Shown one piece after another: positions 15,355-21,727 of a DNA stretch of 21,727 nucleotides. Below the pieces are notes generated by a model that did not search any database, was not told the origin of the DNA, and was given only the letters and a program-made list of their open reading frames with translations. This DNA is from Actinomyces sp. (GTDB lineage: Bacteria; Actinomycetota; Actinomycetes; Actinomycetales; Actinomycetaceae): contig DUQT01000205.1 in NCBI GenBank assembly GCA_012837655.1, positions 1 to 21,727 on the forward strand. Direction: 5' to 3'. Both the position numbers and the translations under genes were made by a program. Every line of letters begins with the position of its first letter. Position 1 is the first letter of the stretch.

Positions 15355-16821
15355 ATGAATACGCGCACCGAGGTGGACCTACTTGGTGAAAGAGAAGTTC
15401 CTGCCGACGTCTATTGGGGTATTCATACACTCCGGGCGATGGAGAACTTCGAAATTTCTGGAACCCGGCTTCACCAGTACCCACACTTCATCAAAGCCAT
15501 GGTGCAGGTGAAGATGGCGGTCGCCCGAGCAAACCGACGTCTGAGGGTATTGCCCGAAGATAAGGCGCTTGCTATTGAAGCTGCATGCAAGAAAATCTTG
15601 GCAGATGACAGCTTCATCGATCAGTGGCCCACCGATGTGTTCCAAGGTGGTGCCGGCACCTCGGTCAACATGAACACCAATGAGGTCATAGCAAACGTCG
15701 CCCTCGAAATTCTGGGATACGAAAAGGGCCGGTACGACATCATCAACCCCAACGATGATGTGAACAAGTCACAATCTACAAACGACTTTTATCCAACTGG
15801 TTTCCGCCTGGCCGTCTACCGGCAGCTGGCGGATCTGCGGGAGGCCGTGGCGCACCTCGTGGAATCTCTTGAGGCCAAGGGTGAGGAGCTGAACGGCATC
15901 ATCAAGATGGGTCGCACGCAGCTTCAAGATGCTGTTCCAATGACTCTCGGGCAGGAGTTCGAAGGTTTTGCGGTCACAATAGCCGAGGACATGCGCACCA
16001 TCGACGCCGCCGCAAACAACCTGCTTGAAGTGAACCTCGGTGCAACCGCGGTTGGTACGCAGCTGAACACCCCCGACGGCTATTCAGAGGCCGCAGCTGA
16101 AGAGCTGGCTAACGTTACCGGCCTGCCCTTCCGCCCGGCTCACAACCTGATCGAAGCAACATCCGACACAGGTGCGCTGGTGTTGGTTCACTCCGCCCTC
16201 AAACGATTGGCGGGCAAACTTTCAAAGATCGCGAACGATCTGAGGCTGCTTTCGTCGGGCCCGCGTGCGGGACTCAACGAAATCAACCTGCCCGTAATGC
16301 AGGCAGGTTCATCCATCATGCCGGCAAAGGTTAACCCAGTTATTCCCGAGGTCGTCAACCAGGTCTGCTTCAAGGTCATCGGAAACGACGTCACCGTGAC
16401 AATGGCAGCTGAGGCCGGACAGCTACAGCTAAACGTGATGGAACCGGTAATCGCGCAGGCCATGTTTGAGTCCATGAAGCTCTTGGAAAACGCCACGATT
16501 ACCTTTGCGGACAAGTGCATCGATGGCATCACCGCCAACGAAGAGATCTGTCGAGAGCACGTCTTGGGATCGATCGGAATCGTCACTTACTTCAACGAGA
16601 TCATCGGTCACCGCAACGGCGACATTCTGGGACGCGAAGCGGCCCGGACGGGACGCAAGATTTCAGACCTGATCGTCGAGCGTGGCCTACTGTCGCGTGA
16701 GGAAGTCGACCAGATTCTTGCAGTTGAAAACCTGATTAACCCCGATTATGAGGGCAGATTCTGGGAGGCCGGAGAACGCGGTCTGCCCGAAGATGCGGAT
16801 CTGTCTAAGCTCGAGTCGTAA
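15355..16821 (+). CDS. aspA: Aspartate ammonia-lyase (aspartase)
   Basis: Cytosolic tetrameric enzyme that reversibly converts L-aspartate to fumarate and ammonia. The 488-aa protein belongs to the aspartase/fumarase superfamily. The flexible active-site loop signature GSSIMPAKVNP is at residues 318-328. TSVNMNTNEV (102-111), NDDVNKSQSTNDFYPT (133-148) and TQLQDAVP near 188-195 form the other superfamily regions. Aspartase rather than class II fumarase is preferred from IPEVVNQVCFKVIGND after the loop and the N-terminal RTEVDLLGEREVP; a phylogeny would settle it. ATG 15355 has GAAAGG 8 nt upstream. It lies 98 bp after sdhB, so its product fumarate could feed the adjacent complex. Confidence 0.93.
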   Translation: MNTRTEVDLLGEREVPADVYWGIHTLRAMENFEISGTRLHQYPHFIKAMVQVKMAVARANRRLRVLPEDKALAIEAACKKILADDSFIDQWPTDVFQGGAGTSVNMNTNEVIANVALEILGYEKGRYDIINPNDDVNKSQSTNDFYPTGFRLAVYRQLADLREAVAHLVESLEAKGEELNGIIKMGRTQLQDAVPMTLGQEFEGFAVTIAEDMRTIDAAANNLLEVNLGATAVGTQLNTPDGYSEAAAEELANVTGLPFRPAHNLIEATSDTGALVLVHSALKRLAGKLSKIANDLRLLSSGPRAGLNEINLPVMQAGSSIMPAKVNPVIPEVVNQVCFKVIGNDVTVTMAAEAGQLQLNVMEPVIAQAMFESMKLLENATITFADKCIDGITANEEICREHVLGSIGIVTYFNEIIGHRNGDILGREAARTGRKISDLIVERGLLSREEVDQILAVENLINPDYEGRFWEAGERGLPEDADLSKLES

Positions 16822-16840
16822 CAAAAGGCTTCTAATACAG

Positions 16841-16882
16841 AACTGGGGCTTTCCAACATCTGTTGGAAAGCCCCAGTTTTCT
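16841..16882 (+). terminator. Terminator after aspA
   Basis: A perfect 18-bp inverted repeat, AACTGGGGCTTTCCAACA (16841-16858) with its complement at 16861-16878, has a nominal 2-nt loop and is followed by TTTTCTT. It starts 19 nt after the aspA stop and is the strongest terminator in the window. As the stem is symmetrical it may also stop aceE transcription from the other strand. Confidence 0.93.
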
Positions 16883-16883
16883 T

Positions 16884-16904
16884 GCTGTCCCAGCTGGGAT
16901 CAGC
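16884..16904 (-). terminator. Palindrome after aceE, possible second terminator
   Basis: TCCCAGCTGGGA (16888-16899) is a perfect 12-bp palindrome flanked by GCTG and CAGC, with one bulged T. It sits about 10 nt past the aceE stop on the - strand and before the larger aspA hairpin. It could be part of the aceE terminator, but there is no T run on the - strand. Confidence 0.5.
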
Positions 16905-16913
16905 AATCAATCT

Positions 16914-19655
16914 TTAGGCGTCGCCGCCCGTGGCGCCGGAAGTACCAGCGTTCGGGTTGAACAGGTCGTACTTGTCGATTGCCTGCTTGACCACGGAACG
17001 GTCCATCTGGCCTGCATCTGCAAGAGCCTGCAGGGTGCGAACCACCATGGATTCAGCATCAATCTTCAGGTGACGACGAGCAGCTGCACGCGTGTCGGAG
17101 AAGCCGAAGCCGTTTGCGCCGAGCGTGTAGTACTCGCCCGGTACCCACTCGCGAATCTGGTCTTGAACCAGCTGTTCGAAGTCCGAGGTCGCAATGGTCG
17201 GTCCGTCAATCTGTTCGAGGACGGACGTGACGTATGCCTTCTTGGGCTCTTCCTCAGGCTTGAGGTAGTTGTGCTCATCGGCGGCCAGGCCGTCACGACG
17301 AAGCTCGTTCCAAGAGGTTACGGAGTAGACAGCTGCGTTAACGCCCCAGTCCTCGCGCAGGATTCGGCGCGCATCGCGTGCCCAGGGTACGCCAACACCG
17401 GAGGCCAGAAGCTTCACGGTAGGTCCATCGCCCTCGAGGTCGTCGACCTTGTAAATGCCCTTGATGATGCCTTCGACATCAACATTTTCCGGCTCAGCCG
17501 GCTGCTTCATGGGTTCGTTGTAGACCGTAATGTAGTACATGACGTCGCGGTCACGACCGGACTCGTTCGGGCCGTACATGCGCTCGATACCGTCGCGGAC
17601 GATGTGGCGAATCTCGTATGCGTAGGCCGGGTCGTAGCTGACCATTGCTGGGTTAGTGCCTGCAAGGATCGGGGAGTGACCGTCCATGTGCTGCAGACCC
17701 TCACCGGTCAGGGTGGTCTTTCCAGCGGTTGCGCCAATGGCGAAACCGCGGGTTAGCTGGTCGCCAGCTGCCCAGAACTGGTCGCCCGTGCGCTGGAAGC
17801 CGAACATCGAGTAGAAGATGTAGAACGGGATCATCGGCAGGTTGTGAGTGGCGTAAGAAGTACCAACAACCTGCATTGCCGCTGCAGAACCGGCCTCGTT
17901 GATTCCGGTATGCAGAATCTGGCCCTGCTGCGATTCCTTGTAGGACAGCATCATCTCAGCATCCACAGCCGTGTAGTTCTGGCCGTGAGTGTTGAAGATC
18001 TTAGCGGTCGGGAATACAGCGTCAAGACCAAAGGTACGTGCCTCGTCCGGAATAATCGGGACGATGTGCTTGCCGATGTTCTTGTCCTTGATTAGGTCCT
18101 TGAACAGGCGTACCAGTGCCATTGTGGTGGCAACTTCCTGGTTTCCTGAACCCTTAGCAAGCGCGTCGAAAGGCTTGTCTGCAGGCATCGGAAGCTGCGG
18201 GTCTTCCTGGTGACGTGATGGCAGGAATCCGCCAAGCTTCTTACGACGCTCGATCATGTACTGCAGTGCTGGATCGTCATCAGCCGGCTTGTAGTAAGGC
18301 GGCAGGTACGGATCCTTTTCCAGTTCCTCATCCGAAATCGGAATGCGAAGCAGGTCGCGCAGACCCTTCAGGTCCTCAACGGTTAGCTTCTTCATCTGGT
18401 GGGTTGCGTTACGACCAGCGAAGTGGGGGCCAAGCGCGTAGCCCTTAATGGTGTGCGCCAAAATGACGGTCGGCTGGCCAGTGTGCTCAACGGCCTGCTT
18501 GTAAGCGGCGTAAACCTTGCGGTAATCGTGGCCACCGCGACGCAGTGCCCAGATCTCGTCGTCGGTCCAGTCCTTCACCATCGCCTTCGTGCGCGGGTCA
18601 CGGCCAAAGAAGTGCTCACGGACGTAAGCACCGTCGTTTGCCTTGAAGGTCTGGTAGTCACCGTCGAGGGTCTCGTTCATGACGTTGACGAGAGCCCTGT
18701 CCTTGTCGGCTTCGAGGAGCTGGTCCCAGCCACGGCCCCAAACGACCTTGATTACGTTCCAACCGGCGCCGCGGAAGAACGCTTCGAGTTCCTGAATGAT
18801 CTTGCCGTTACCACGGACAGGGCCGTCCAGACGCTGCAGGTTGGCGTTTACGACGAACGTGAGGTTGTCCAGTCCCTGCTGTGCAGCTAGCTGGAGCATG
18901 CCGCGTGATTCGGGTTCGTCCATTTCGCCGTCGCCAAGGAATGCCCAGGTGTGCTGCTGGGAAGTGTCCTTGAGGCCGCGGAGGTGCAGGTACTTGTCAA
19001 ACCAAGCCTGGTAGATAGCTTCTGCCGGGCCCAGACCCATTGAAACGGTCGGGTACTCCCAGAACTCCGGCATCTGGCGCGGGTGCGGATAGGACGGCAT
19101 GCCGTGCTCGCTTGAGACCTGCTGGCGTAGCCCATCCATCTGCTCCTCGGTTAGGCGGCCTTCGAGGAAGGCGCGTGCGTAAACGCCGGGGGAGGAGTGT
19201 CCCTGGAAGAATACGTGGTCGCCACCGCCGGGGTGGTCCTTGCCACGGAAGAAGTGGTTAAATCCGACCTCGTAAAGGGTGGCGACGGAAGCGTATGAGG
19301 AAATGTGGCCACCGACGGCGACGCCAGGACGCTGAGCGCGGGTTACTTGGACAGCTGCGTTCCAACGCATCCAGCGACGGTACTGACGCTCGGTGGTTTC
19401 GTCTCCGGGGAAGTATGGTTCCTGTTCGACGGGGATCGTGTTGATGTATGGCGTTGTCAGCTCAAGCGGAATTTGAACGTCTTTGCGACGAGCTTCTGCG
19501 AGCATGTGTAGCAGAATGTAACGAGCGCGCGGGCGGCCCTTCTCTTCAATCAAGCCATCGAGAGATTCCAGCCATTCCTCAGTTTCCTGCGGGTCGTTGT
19601 CTGGTACCTGACTCAAGATGCCGTTGACTACGGGACGGTGGTCATGTTCAGCCAC
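16914..19655 (-). CDS. aceE: Pyruvate dehydrogenase E1 component, homodimeric type
   Basis: Thiamine-diphosphate enzyme that decarboxylates pyruvate and passes the acetyl unit to the E2 lipoyl domain of the pyruvate dehydrogenase complex. The 913-aa length fits the single-chain AceE found in actinobacteria and Proteobacteria, not the split alpha/beta type. The TPP motif begins GDGEMDEPES at residue 241 and reaches the N-x-N element in FVVNANLQRLDG about 25 residues on. GGHISSYASVATLYEVGFNH (115-134) and the active-site HTIKGYALG segment are AceE signatures. The start is GTG 19655 with AAGAGGA close upstream (short spacing). No other PDH gene is next to it, so E2 and E3 must lie elsewhere. It is convergent with aspA. 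Confidence 0.96.
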   Translation of the reverse strand: MAEHDHRPVVNGILSQVPDNDPQETEEWLESLDGLIEEKGRPRARYILLHMLAEARRKDVQIPLELTTPYINTIPVEQEPYFPGDETTERQYRRWMRWNAAVQVTRAQRPGVAVGGHISSYASVATLYEVGFNHFFRGKDHPGGGDHVFFQGHSSPGVYARAFLEGRLTEEQMDGLRQQVSSEHGMPSYPHPRQMPEFWEYPTVSMGLGPAEAIYQAWFDKYLHLRGLKDTSQQHTWAFLGDGEMDEPESRGMLQLAAQQGLDNLTFVVNANLQRLDGPVRGNGKIIQELEAFFRGAGWNVIKVVWGRGWDQLLEADKDRALVNVMNETLDGDYQTFKANDGAYVREHFFGRDPRTKAMVKDWTDDEIWALRRGGHDYRKVYAAYKQAVEHTGQPTVILAHTIKGYALGPHFAGRNATHQMKKLTVEDLKGLRDLLRIPISDEELEKDPYLPPYYKPADDDPALQYMIERRKKLGGFLPSRHQEDPQLPMPADKPFDALAKGSGNQEVATTMALVRLFKDLIKDKNIGKHIVPIIPDEARTFGLDAVFPTAKIFNTHGQNYTAVDAEMMLSYKESQQGQILHTGINEAGSAAAMQVVGTSYATHNLPMIPFYIFYSMFGFQRTGDQFWAAGDQLTRGFAIGATAGKTTLTGEGLQHMDGHSPILAGTNPAMVSYDPAYAYEIRHIVRDGIERMYGPNESGRDRDVMYYITVYNEPMKQPAEPENVDVEGIIKGIYKVDDLEGDGPTVKLLASGVGVPWARDARRILREDWGVNAAVYSVTSWNELRRDGLAADEHNYLKPEEEPKKAYVTSVLEQIDGPTIATSDFEQLVQDQIREWVPGEYYTLGANGFGFSDTRAAARRHLKIDAESMVVRTLQALADAGQMDRSVVKQAIDKYDLFNPNAGTSGATGGDA

Positions 19656-19674
19656 GAATCCTCTTTTCTCTCAG

Positions 19675-19704
19675 GCGATCCATATGGATCGCACGTCTTC
19701 GTGC
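19675..19704 (-). promoter_or_regulatory. Palindrome and hairpin in the aceE leader
   Basis: GCGATCCATATGGATCGC (19675-19692) is a perfect 18-bp palindrome whose near edge is 19 nt from the aceE start codon. It shares GC with a second small hairpin, GCACG (19691-19695)/CGTGC (19700-19704), around TCTT. It could be an operator for a dimeric regulator or an RNA hairpin next to the ribosome binding site. No known regulator is matched with confidence. Confidence 0.55.
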
Positions 19705-19880
19705 ATTCTTACCTATCATCGCGGGTTTTTGTGCAAAATGCATCAGCTAAACCTATTTTGCATAGCTGGTTGTTACGAAATGCACAGGCTGAGAGTCATT
19801 GTAAAACGCGTGTTAAAAAGCTACCCAAGTTCCGGTAGTTGGAAGATTGCGCCTATATGGCGGCATTTGGCCTATTTTTC
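19705..19880. promoter_or_regulatory. aceE-DUF3052 divergent control region
   Basis: AT-rich non-coding stretch. An exact 8-bp inverted repeat, TGCAAAAT (19732-19739) and ATTTTGCA (19755-19762), has a 15-nt spacer. Further TGCA cores flanked by A/T occur at 19702, 19739 and 19781. These resemble the TTTGCAAA-type core I associate with RamB-family regulators of acetate and pyruvate metabolism in Corynebacterineae; this is inference. On the - strand, TAGGTT (19755-19750) inside the repeat is a possible aceE -10 box, so a protein bound there would interfere with it. No clear -35 was found. Confidence 0.4.
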
Positions 19881-19882
19881 GA

Positions 19883-19895
19883 TACACTAGGGCGC
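19883..19895 (+). promoter_or_regulatory. Leaderless-type -10 box of the DUF3052 gene
   Basis: TACACT (19883-19888) matches TAnnnT and ends exactly 7 nt before GTG 19896, with no ribosome binding site. This is the same spacing as at proS. It argues that transcription starts at the GTG and that the upstream in-frame ATG (19839) is not used. No -35 box is evident. Confidence 0.6.
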
Positions 19896-20336
19896 GTGAC
19901 ATCGAATACTGATTTCCGAAAGGCGGATCCGAAGGCCCTAGAAAGCCTCGGCTTTACAAGCGGTCAAGTTATCCAGGAGTTTTACTGGGACGAAGACGCA
20001 GACGACGATTTGCGCTCCGCTATTGAAAAATCGACGGGTGAAGAGCTCGCCGATGTTGATTACACAGGTCTTATTGATGGCGTAATTATCTGGTGGAGGT
20101 CAGATGACGCTGAAGAGGAAGACCTAGTTGATGTTCTGCTGGATGCATCTGCAAACCTCGATGACGGTGGTGTCGTGTGGGTTCTGTCGCCCAAGTCGGG
20201 TGCTAAGAACCACGTGCCCCCAGAAGATGTTGATGATGCCGCCAAAGTGGCCGGCATGAGTGCAACTTCGGCAACCATGGTGAGTGATAACTGGGCGGGG
20301 ATGCGCCTAGTGGCACCAGTGAGGCAGTCGCAATAG
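19896..20336 (+). CDS. DUF3052 family protein
   Basis: From GTG 19896 the product is 146 aa. It is acidic and soluble, with no membrane segment. The segments KALESLGFTSGQVIQEFYWD near the N-terminus, DGVIIWWRSDDAEEEDLVD in the middle, and SATSATMVSDNWAGMRLVAP at the end match my memory of the actinobacterial DUF3052 family, which is often found divergently beside aceE. Its molecular function is not known to me. The start was chosen over ATG 19839 because the 19 extra codons would include the -10 box and give a poor family fit. A 13-bp hairpin follows. It may be relevant to pyruvate metabolism only by position. Confidence 0.85.
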   Translation: MTSNTDFRKADPKALESLGFTSGQVIQEFYWDEDADDDLRSAIEKSTGEELADVDYTGLIDGVIIWWRSDDAEEEDLVDVLLDASANLDDGGVVWVLSPKSGAKNHVPPEDVDDAAKVAGMSATSATMVSDNWAGMRLVAPVRQSQ

Positions 20337-20352
20337 ACAGTTATTAATGAGA

Positions 20353-20389
20353 ATCTCGCCACTGTTTTCGAAAAAGACGGTGGCGAGAT
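20353..20389 (+). terminator. Hairpin after DUF3052 gene
   Basis: A 13-bp stem, ATCTCGCCACTGT (20353-20365) with ACGGTGGCGAGAT (20377-20389), contains one T-G wobble and an 11-nt loop that can itself pair TTT with AAA. It begins 17 nt after the stop. There is no following T tract, like the tsf and ispG terminators. Confidence 0.8.
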
Positions 20390-20447
20390 GAAATTCGCTC
20401 CCGGATGTGTGTATGCTGATCTGCGTGCAAACTTCCAAAGGGAGTTT

Positions 20448-20524
20448 GGGCCTATAGCTCAGTTGGCTAGAGCGCCACGTTTACACCGTGGATGTCGGGG
20501 GTTCGAGTCCCTCTGGGCCCACCA
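20448..20524 (+). tRNA. tRNA-Val (anticodon UAC)
   Basis: A 77-nt cloverleaf is visible. The acceptor stem pairs GGGCCTA (20448-20454) with TGGGCCC (20514-20520), followed by discriminator A and an encoded CCA. The D arm contains AGCTCAGTTGGCTAGAGC. The anticodon stem is CCACG/CGTGG with loop TTTACAC and anticodon TAC at 20482-20484. The T arm contains GGTTCGAGTCC. The anticodon UAC reads GUA and, by wobble, other valine codons. TATGCT (20412-20417) 30 nt upstream may be its -10 box. A terminator follows immediately, so it is a single-gene transcript. Confidence 0.96.
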
Positions 20525-20528
20525 TCAG

Positions 20529-20553
20529 ACCCGCGTAATCACGCGGGTTTTTT
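20529..20553 (+). terminator. Terminator after tRNA-Val
   Basis: ACCCGCGT (20529-20536) pairs perfectly with ACGCGGGT (20541-20548) around AATC and runs into six T residues (20548-20553). This is the only textbook U-tract terminator besides the one after aspA. Confidence 0.93.
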
Positions 20554-20579
20554 CGTTTCTACGTCGCTCCCTCTCGGGA

Positions 20580-20621
20580 CTGGCGTTCTCTATGCTCGTT
20601 CCGATCCCTATCTAACGCCAG
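20580..20621 (+). repeat. 8-bp inverted repeat between tRNA-Val and the ATPase gene
   Basis: CTGGCGTT (20580-20587) and AACGCCAG (20614-20621) are exact inverted copies 26 nt apart. They lie between the tRNA terminator and the CTAAA repeats. The purpose is unknown. Confidence 0.4.
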
Positions 20622-20627
20622 GATCCA

Positions 20628-20673
20628 AATCTAAAGAATCTAAAATGTCTAAACTGCCCGTGTTAATCTAAAG
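20628..20673 (+). repeat. CTAAA 9-mer tandem repeats upstream of the ATPase gene
   Basis: Three contiguous 9-mers, AATCTAAAG, AATCTAAAA and TGTCTAAAC (20628-20654), are followed after a 10-nt gap by a fourth, AATCTAAAG (20665-20673). All share the core TCTAAA. The last copy is 35 nt before the ATPase ATG, and TAATCT (20664-20669) within it could be a -10 box. This looks like a multi-site operator, though chance in an AT-rich spacer is possible. Confidence 0.55.
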
Positions 20674-20707
20674 GGAACTTGTCCGAGCGAAGACAGTTTG
20701 GAGCGAA

Positions 20708-21727
20708 ATGTCTAACCCATTTACGCCTACGTTTGGAGTTTCGCCCGCTATTTTGGCGGGACGGTCGGAACTCATTAGCGATTTTCGTCTTGCACTTGCT
20801 GAAGGTCCGGGCAATCCTTTCCGTGCGATTATTATCTCTGGTTCCCGAGGAGTCGGGAAGACCGTACTGGTCAATGAGTTCGAAGACATCGCCGCAGAGC
20901 AGGGATGGGTAACGATTCGTGCCTACCCATCGGCAGAAATGATCTCAACCCTTGTTGAGACCACGATCCCAGAAGCCATCGAACTGGTTGCCCAAAAGGG
21001 CGATACAAAGGTTCTGACCGGAGCTTCGATCAGTGGTATCGGCTCAATCAGTTTCACCACGGATCCGAACTATGTAAAGCCCGTCCGGACGCTCATTACG
21101 CAGTTACGGAAACTGTCCGAACTGCTTTCGGATTCAGCGGGAATATTGATCACCCTGGATGAACTTCAGGGGGCCGATTCCGCCCTCATGCACGAATTGG
21201 GAACGGCGGTTCAAGACTTAATGCGAGACCGCCATGATGTAGCGTTTGTCGCTGCGGGGCTACCGATTGGTGTGGATGAGCTCTTGCAAAACGAGGGAAC
21301 TACCTTCCTGCGCCGCGCTGTGCGTGTTGAGCTTAACGAGGTCGATGCAGACGATGCGAAGGCAATGTTCGTCAAGACTGTTCAAATTGGAGGGCGGAGC
21401 ATGACGGACTCCGCGGCGCAAGAGGCTGTTGAGATCTCCAGGGGGTACCCCTACCTGATGCAGATCCTGGGTTCACTTTCATGGGCGCAGGCAAACCTGG
21501 ACAAGACTGACAAAATCACCAGTGACACCGTGGATCGGATCAGAGACAAGGCGATTGCGCGACTTGGATTGCAGGTGCACAAGCCTTCCCTCCACAACCT
21601 TCCAGTCCGCGAACTCGAACTGTTACAGGTCATGGCAAACCTAACTGACGGCGACGGGCCGGTCAGTACGGCCGACATCGCAAGCGCGCTTGGCGTTGAG
21701 CCAAACCGGATCTCTATGGCCCGCAGC
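20708..21727 (+). CDS. AAA/STAND-type ATP-binding protein with C-terminal winged helix (partial)
   Basis: The frame is open from ATG 20708 to the window end (340 codons, no stop), so the C-terminus is missing. Walker A is GSRGVGKT (residues 45-52) and Walker B ILITLDE (146-152). A sensor-1-like VAFVAAGLP follows (178-186), then RRAVRVELNEVDADDA and GYPYLMQILG, typical of Orc1/AAA_16-like ATPases. From about 297 on, a helix-turn-helix-like segment (ELELLQVMA, then VSTADIASALGVEPNRISMA) suggests a winged-helix DNA-binding or sensing domain. I do not know its specific function. It could be a regulator, or a toxin- or defence-related STAND ATPase. The ribosome binding site TTGGAG is close to the ATG. 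Composition is like its neighbours. Confidence 0.75.
   Translation, partial: MSNPFTPTFGVSPAILAGRSELISDFRLALAEGPGNPFRAIIISGSRGVGKTVLVNEFEDIAAEQGWVTIRAYPSAEMISTLVETTIPEAIELVAQKGDTKVLTGASISGIGSISFTTDPNYVKPVRTLITQLRKLSELLSDSAGILITLDELQGADSALMHELGTAVQDLMRDRHDVAFVAAGLPIGVDELLQNEGTTFLRRAVRVELNEVDADDAKAMFVKTVQIGGRSMTDSAAQEAVEISRGYPYLMQILGSLSWAQANLDKTDKITSDTVDRIRDKAIARLGLQVHKPSLHNLPVRELELLQVMANLTDGDGPVSTADIASALGVEPNRISMARS

Noticed and set aside
16863..17756. Long open frame (297 codons) on the + strand, antisense to aceE
   Set aside because: It lies wholly over the strongly supported aceE, has no recognisable domain or good ribosome binding site, and starts inside the terminator. It is a codon-bias shadow.
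18399..18890. Second + strand open frame (163 codons) antisense to aceE
   Set aside because: Same reason: it mirrors conserved aceE codons including the TPP region.
19618..19890. Small + strand frame overlapping the aceE start and divergent spacer
   Set aside because: No conserved features; it crosses the aceE start codon, palindrome and promoter elements.
20448..20620. Attachment-site duplication of the tRNA-Val 3' end
   Set aside because: I found no second copy of the tRNA 3' sequence in the window and no integrase.
1..21727. CRISPR array, insertion sequence or prophage genes
   Set aside because: No regularly spaced repeats, transposase or phage-type products were seen; the gene order is housekeeping throughout.

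Overview
The window looks like chromosomal DNA from a moderate-GC actinobacterium, most likely a fermentative host-associated member of Actinomycetaceae or a relative. This is inferred from gene order and protein style, not from a search. Diagnostic points are the order tsf-pyrH-frr-cdsA-rlmN-dxr-rip1-ispG-proS, a homodimeric AceE-type pyruvate dehydrogenase, the actinobacteria-specific families DUF3145 and DUF3052, a DivIVA-domain protein next to dxr, frequent GTG/TTG starts and TAnnnT -10 boxes.

Layout. (1) 1-129 is the 3' end of tsf, closed by a strong hairpin. (2) 316-6710 is a tight + strand operon: pyrH, frr, cdsA, rlmN, a DivIVA-domain protein, dxr and a Rip1/RseP-type site-2 protease. 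Junctions are overlaps or very short gaps, so translation is probably coupled. It combines UMP phosphorylation, ribosome recycling, CDP-diacylglycerol synthesis, rRNA/tRNA methylation, isoprenoid precursor synthesis and membrane proteolysis. ispG, the second MEP-pathway gene, follows after about 100 bp and ends at a perfect 12-bp hairpin. (3) 8165-10461 is proS-def, apparently starting as a leaderless transcript. (4) 10716-11617 is DUF3145 followed by a small acyl-carrier-protein-like protein with an acidic N-terminus and a lysine where the phosphopantetheine serine should be. (5) 11873-16821 is sdhC-sdhA-sdhB then aspA. The complex interconverts succinate and fumarate, and AspA interconverts aspartate with fumarate plus ammonia. 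The cluster therefore centres on fumarate and may support fumarate respiration and succinate production. (6) aceE lies convergent on the - strand (16914-19655), separated from aspA by two palindromic structures. (7) A divergent, palindrome-rich region of about 240 bp lies between aceE and a DUF3052 gene. (8) tRNA-Val(UAC) with its own terminator, then an AAA/STAND-type ATPase with a winged-helix-like C-terminus, cut by the window end and preceded by short tandem CTAAA repeats.

Most of the window is conserved housekeeping DNA. I see no phage, insertion sequence, CRISPR array or recognisable new defence system. The parts most worth a second look are the serine-less ACP-like protein beside DUF3145, the 18-bp palindrome and TGCA-type inverted repeat upstream of aceE, the repeated ATGCG motifs and inverted repeat upstream of sdhC, the 9-bp tandem repeats upstream of the terminal ATPase, and two genes sharing an identical leaderless-promoter geometry.
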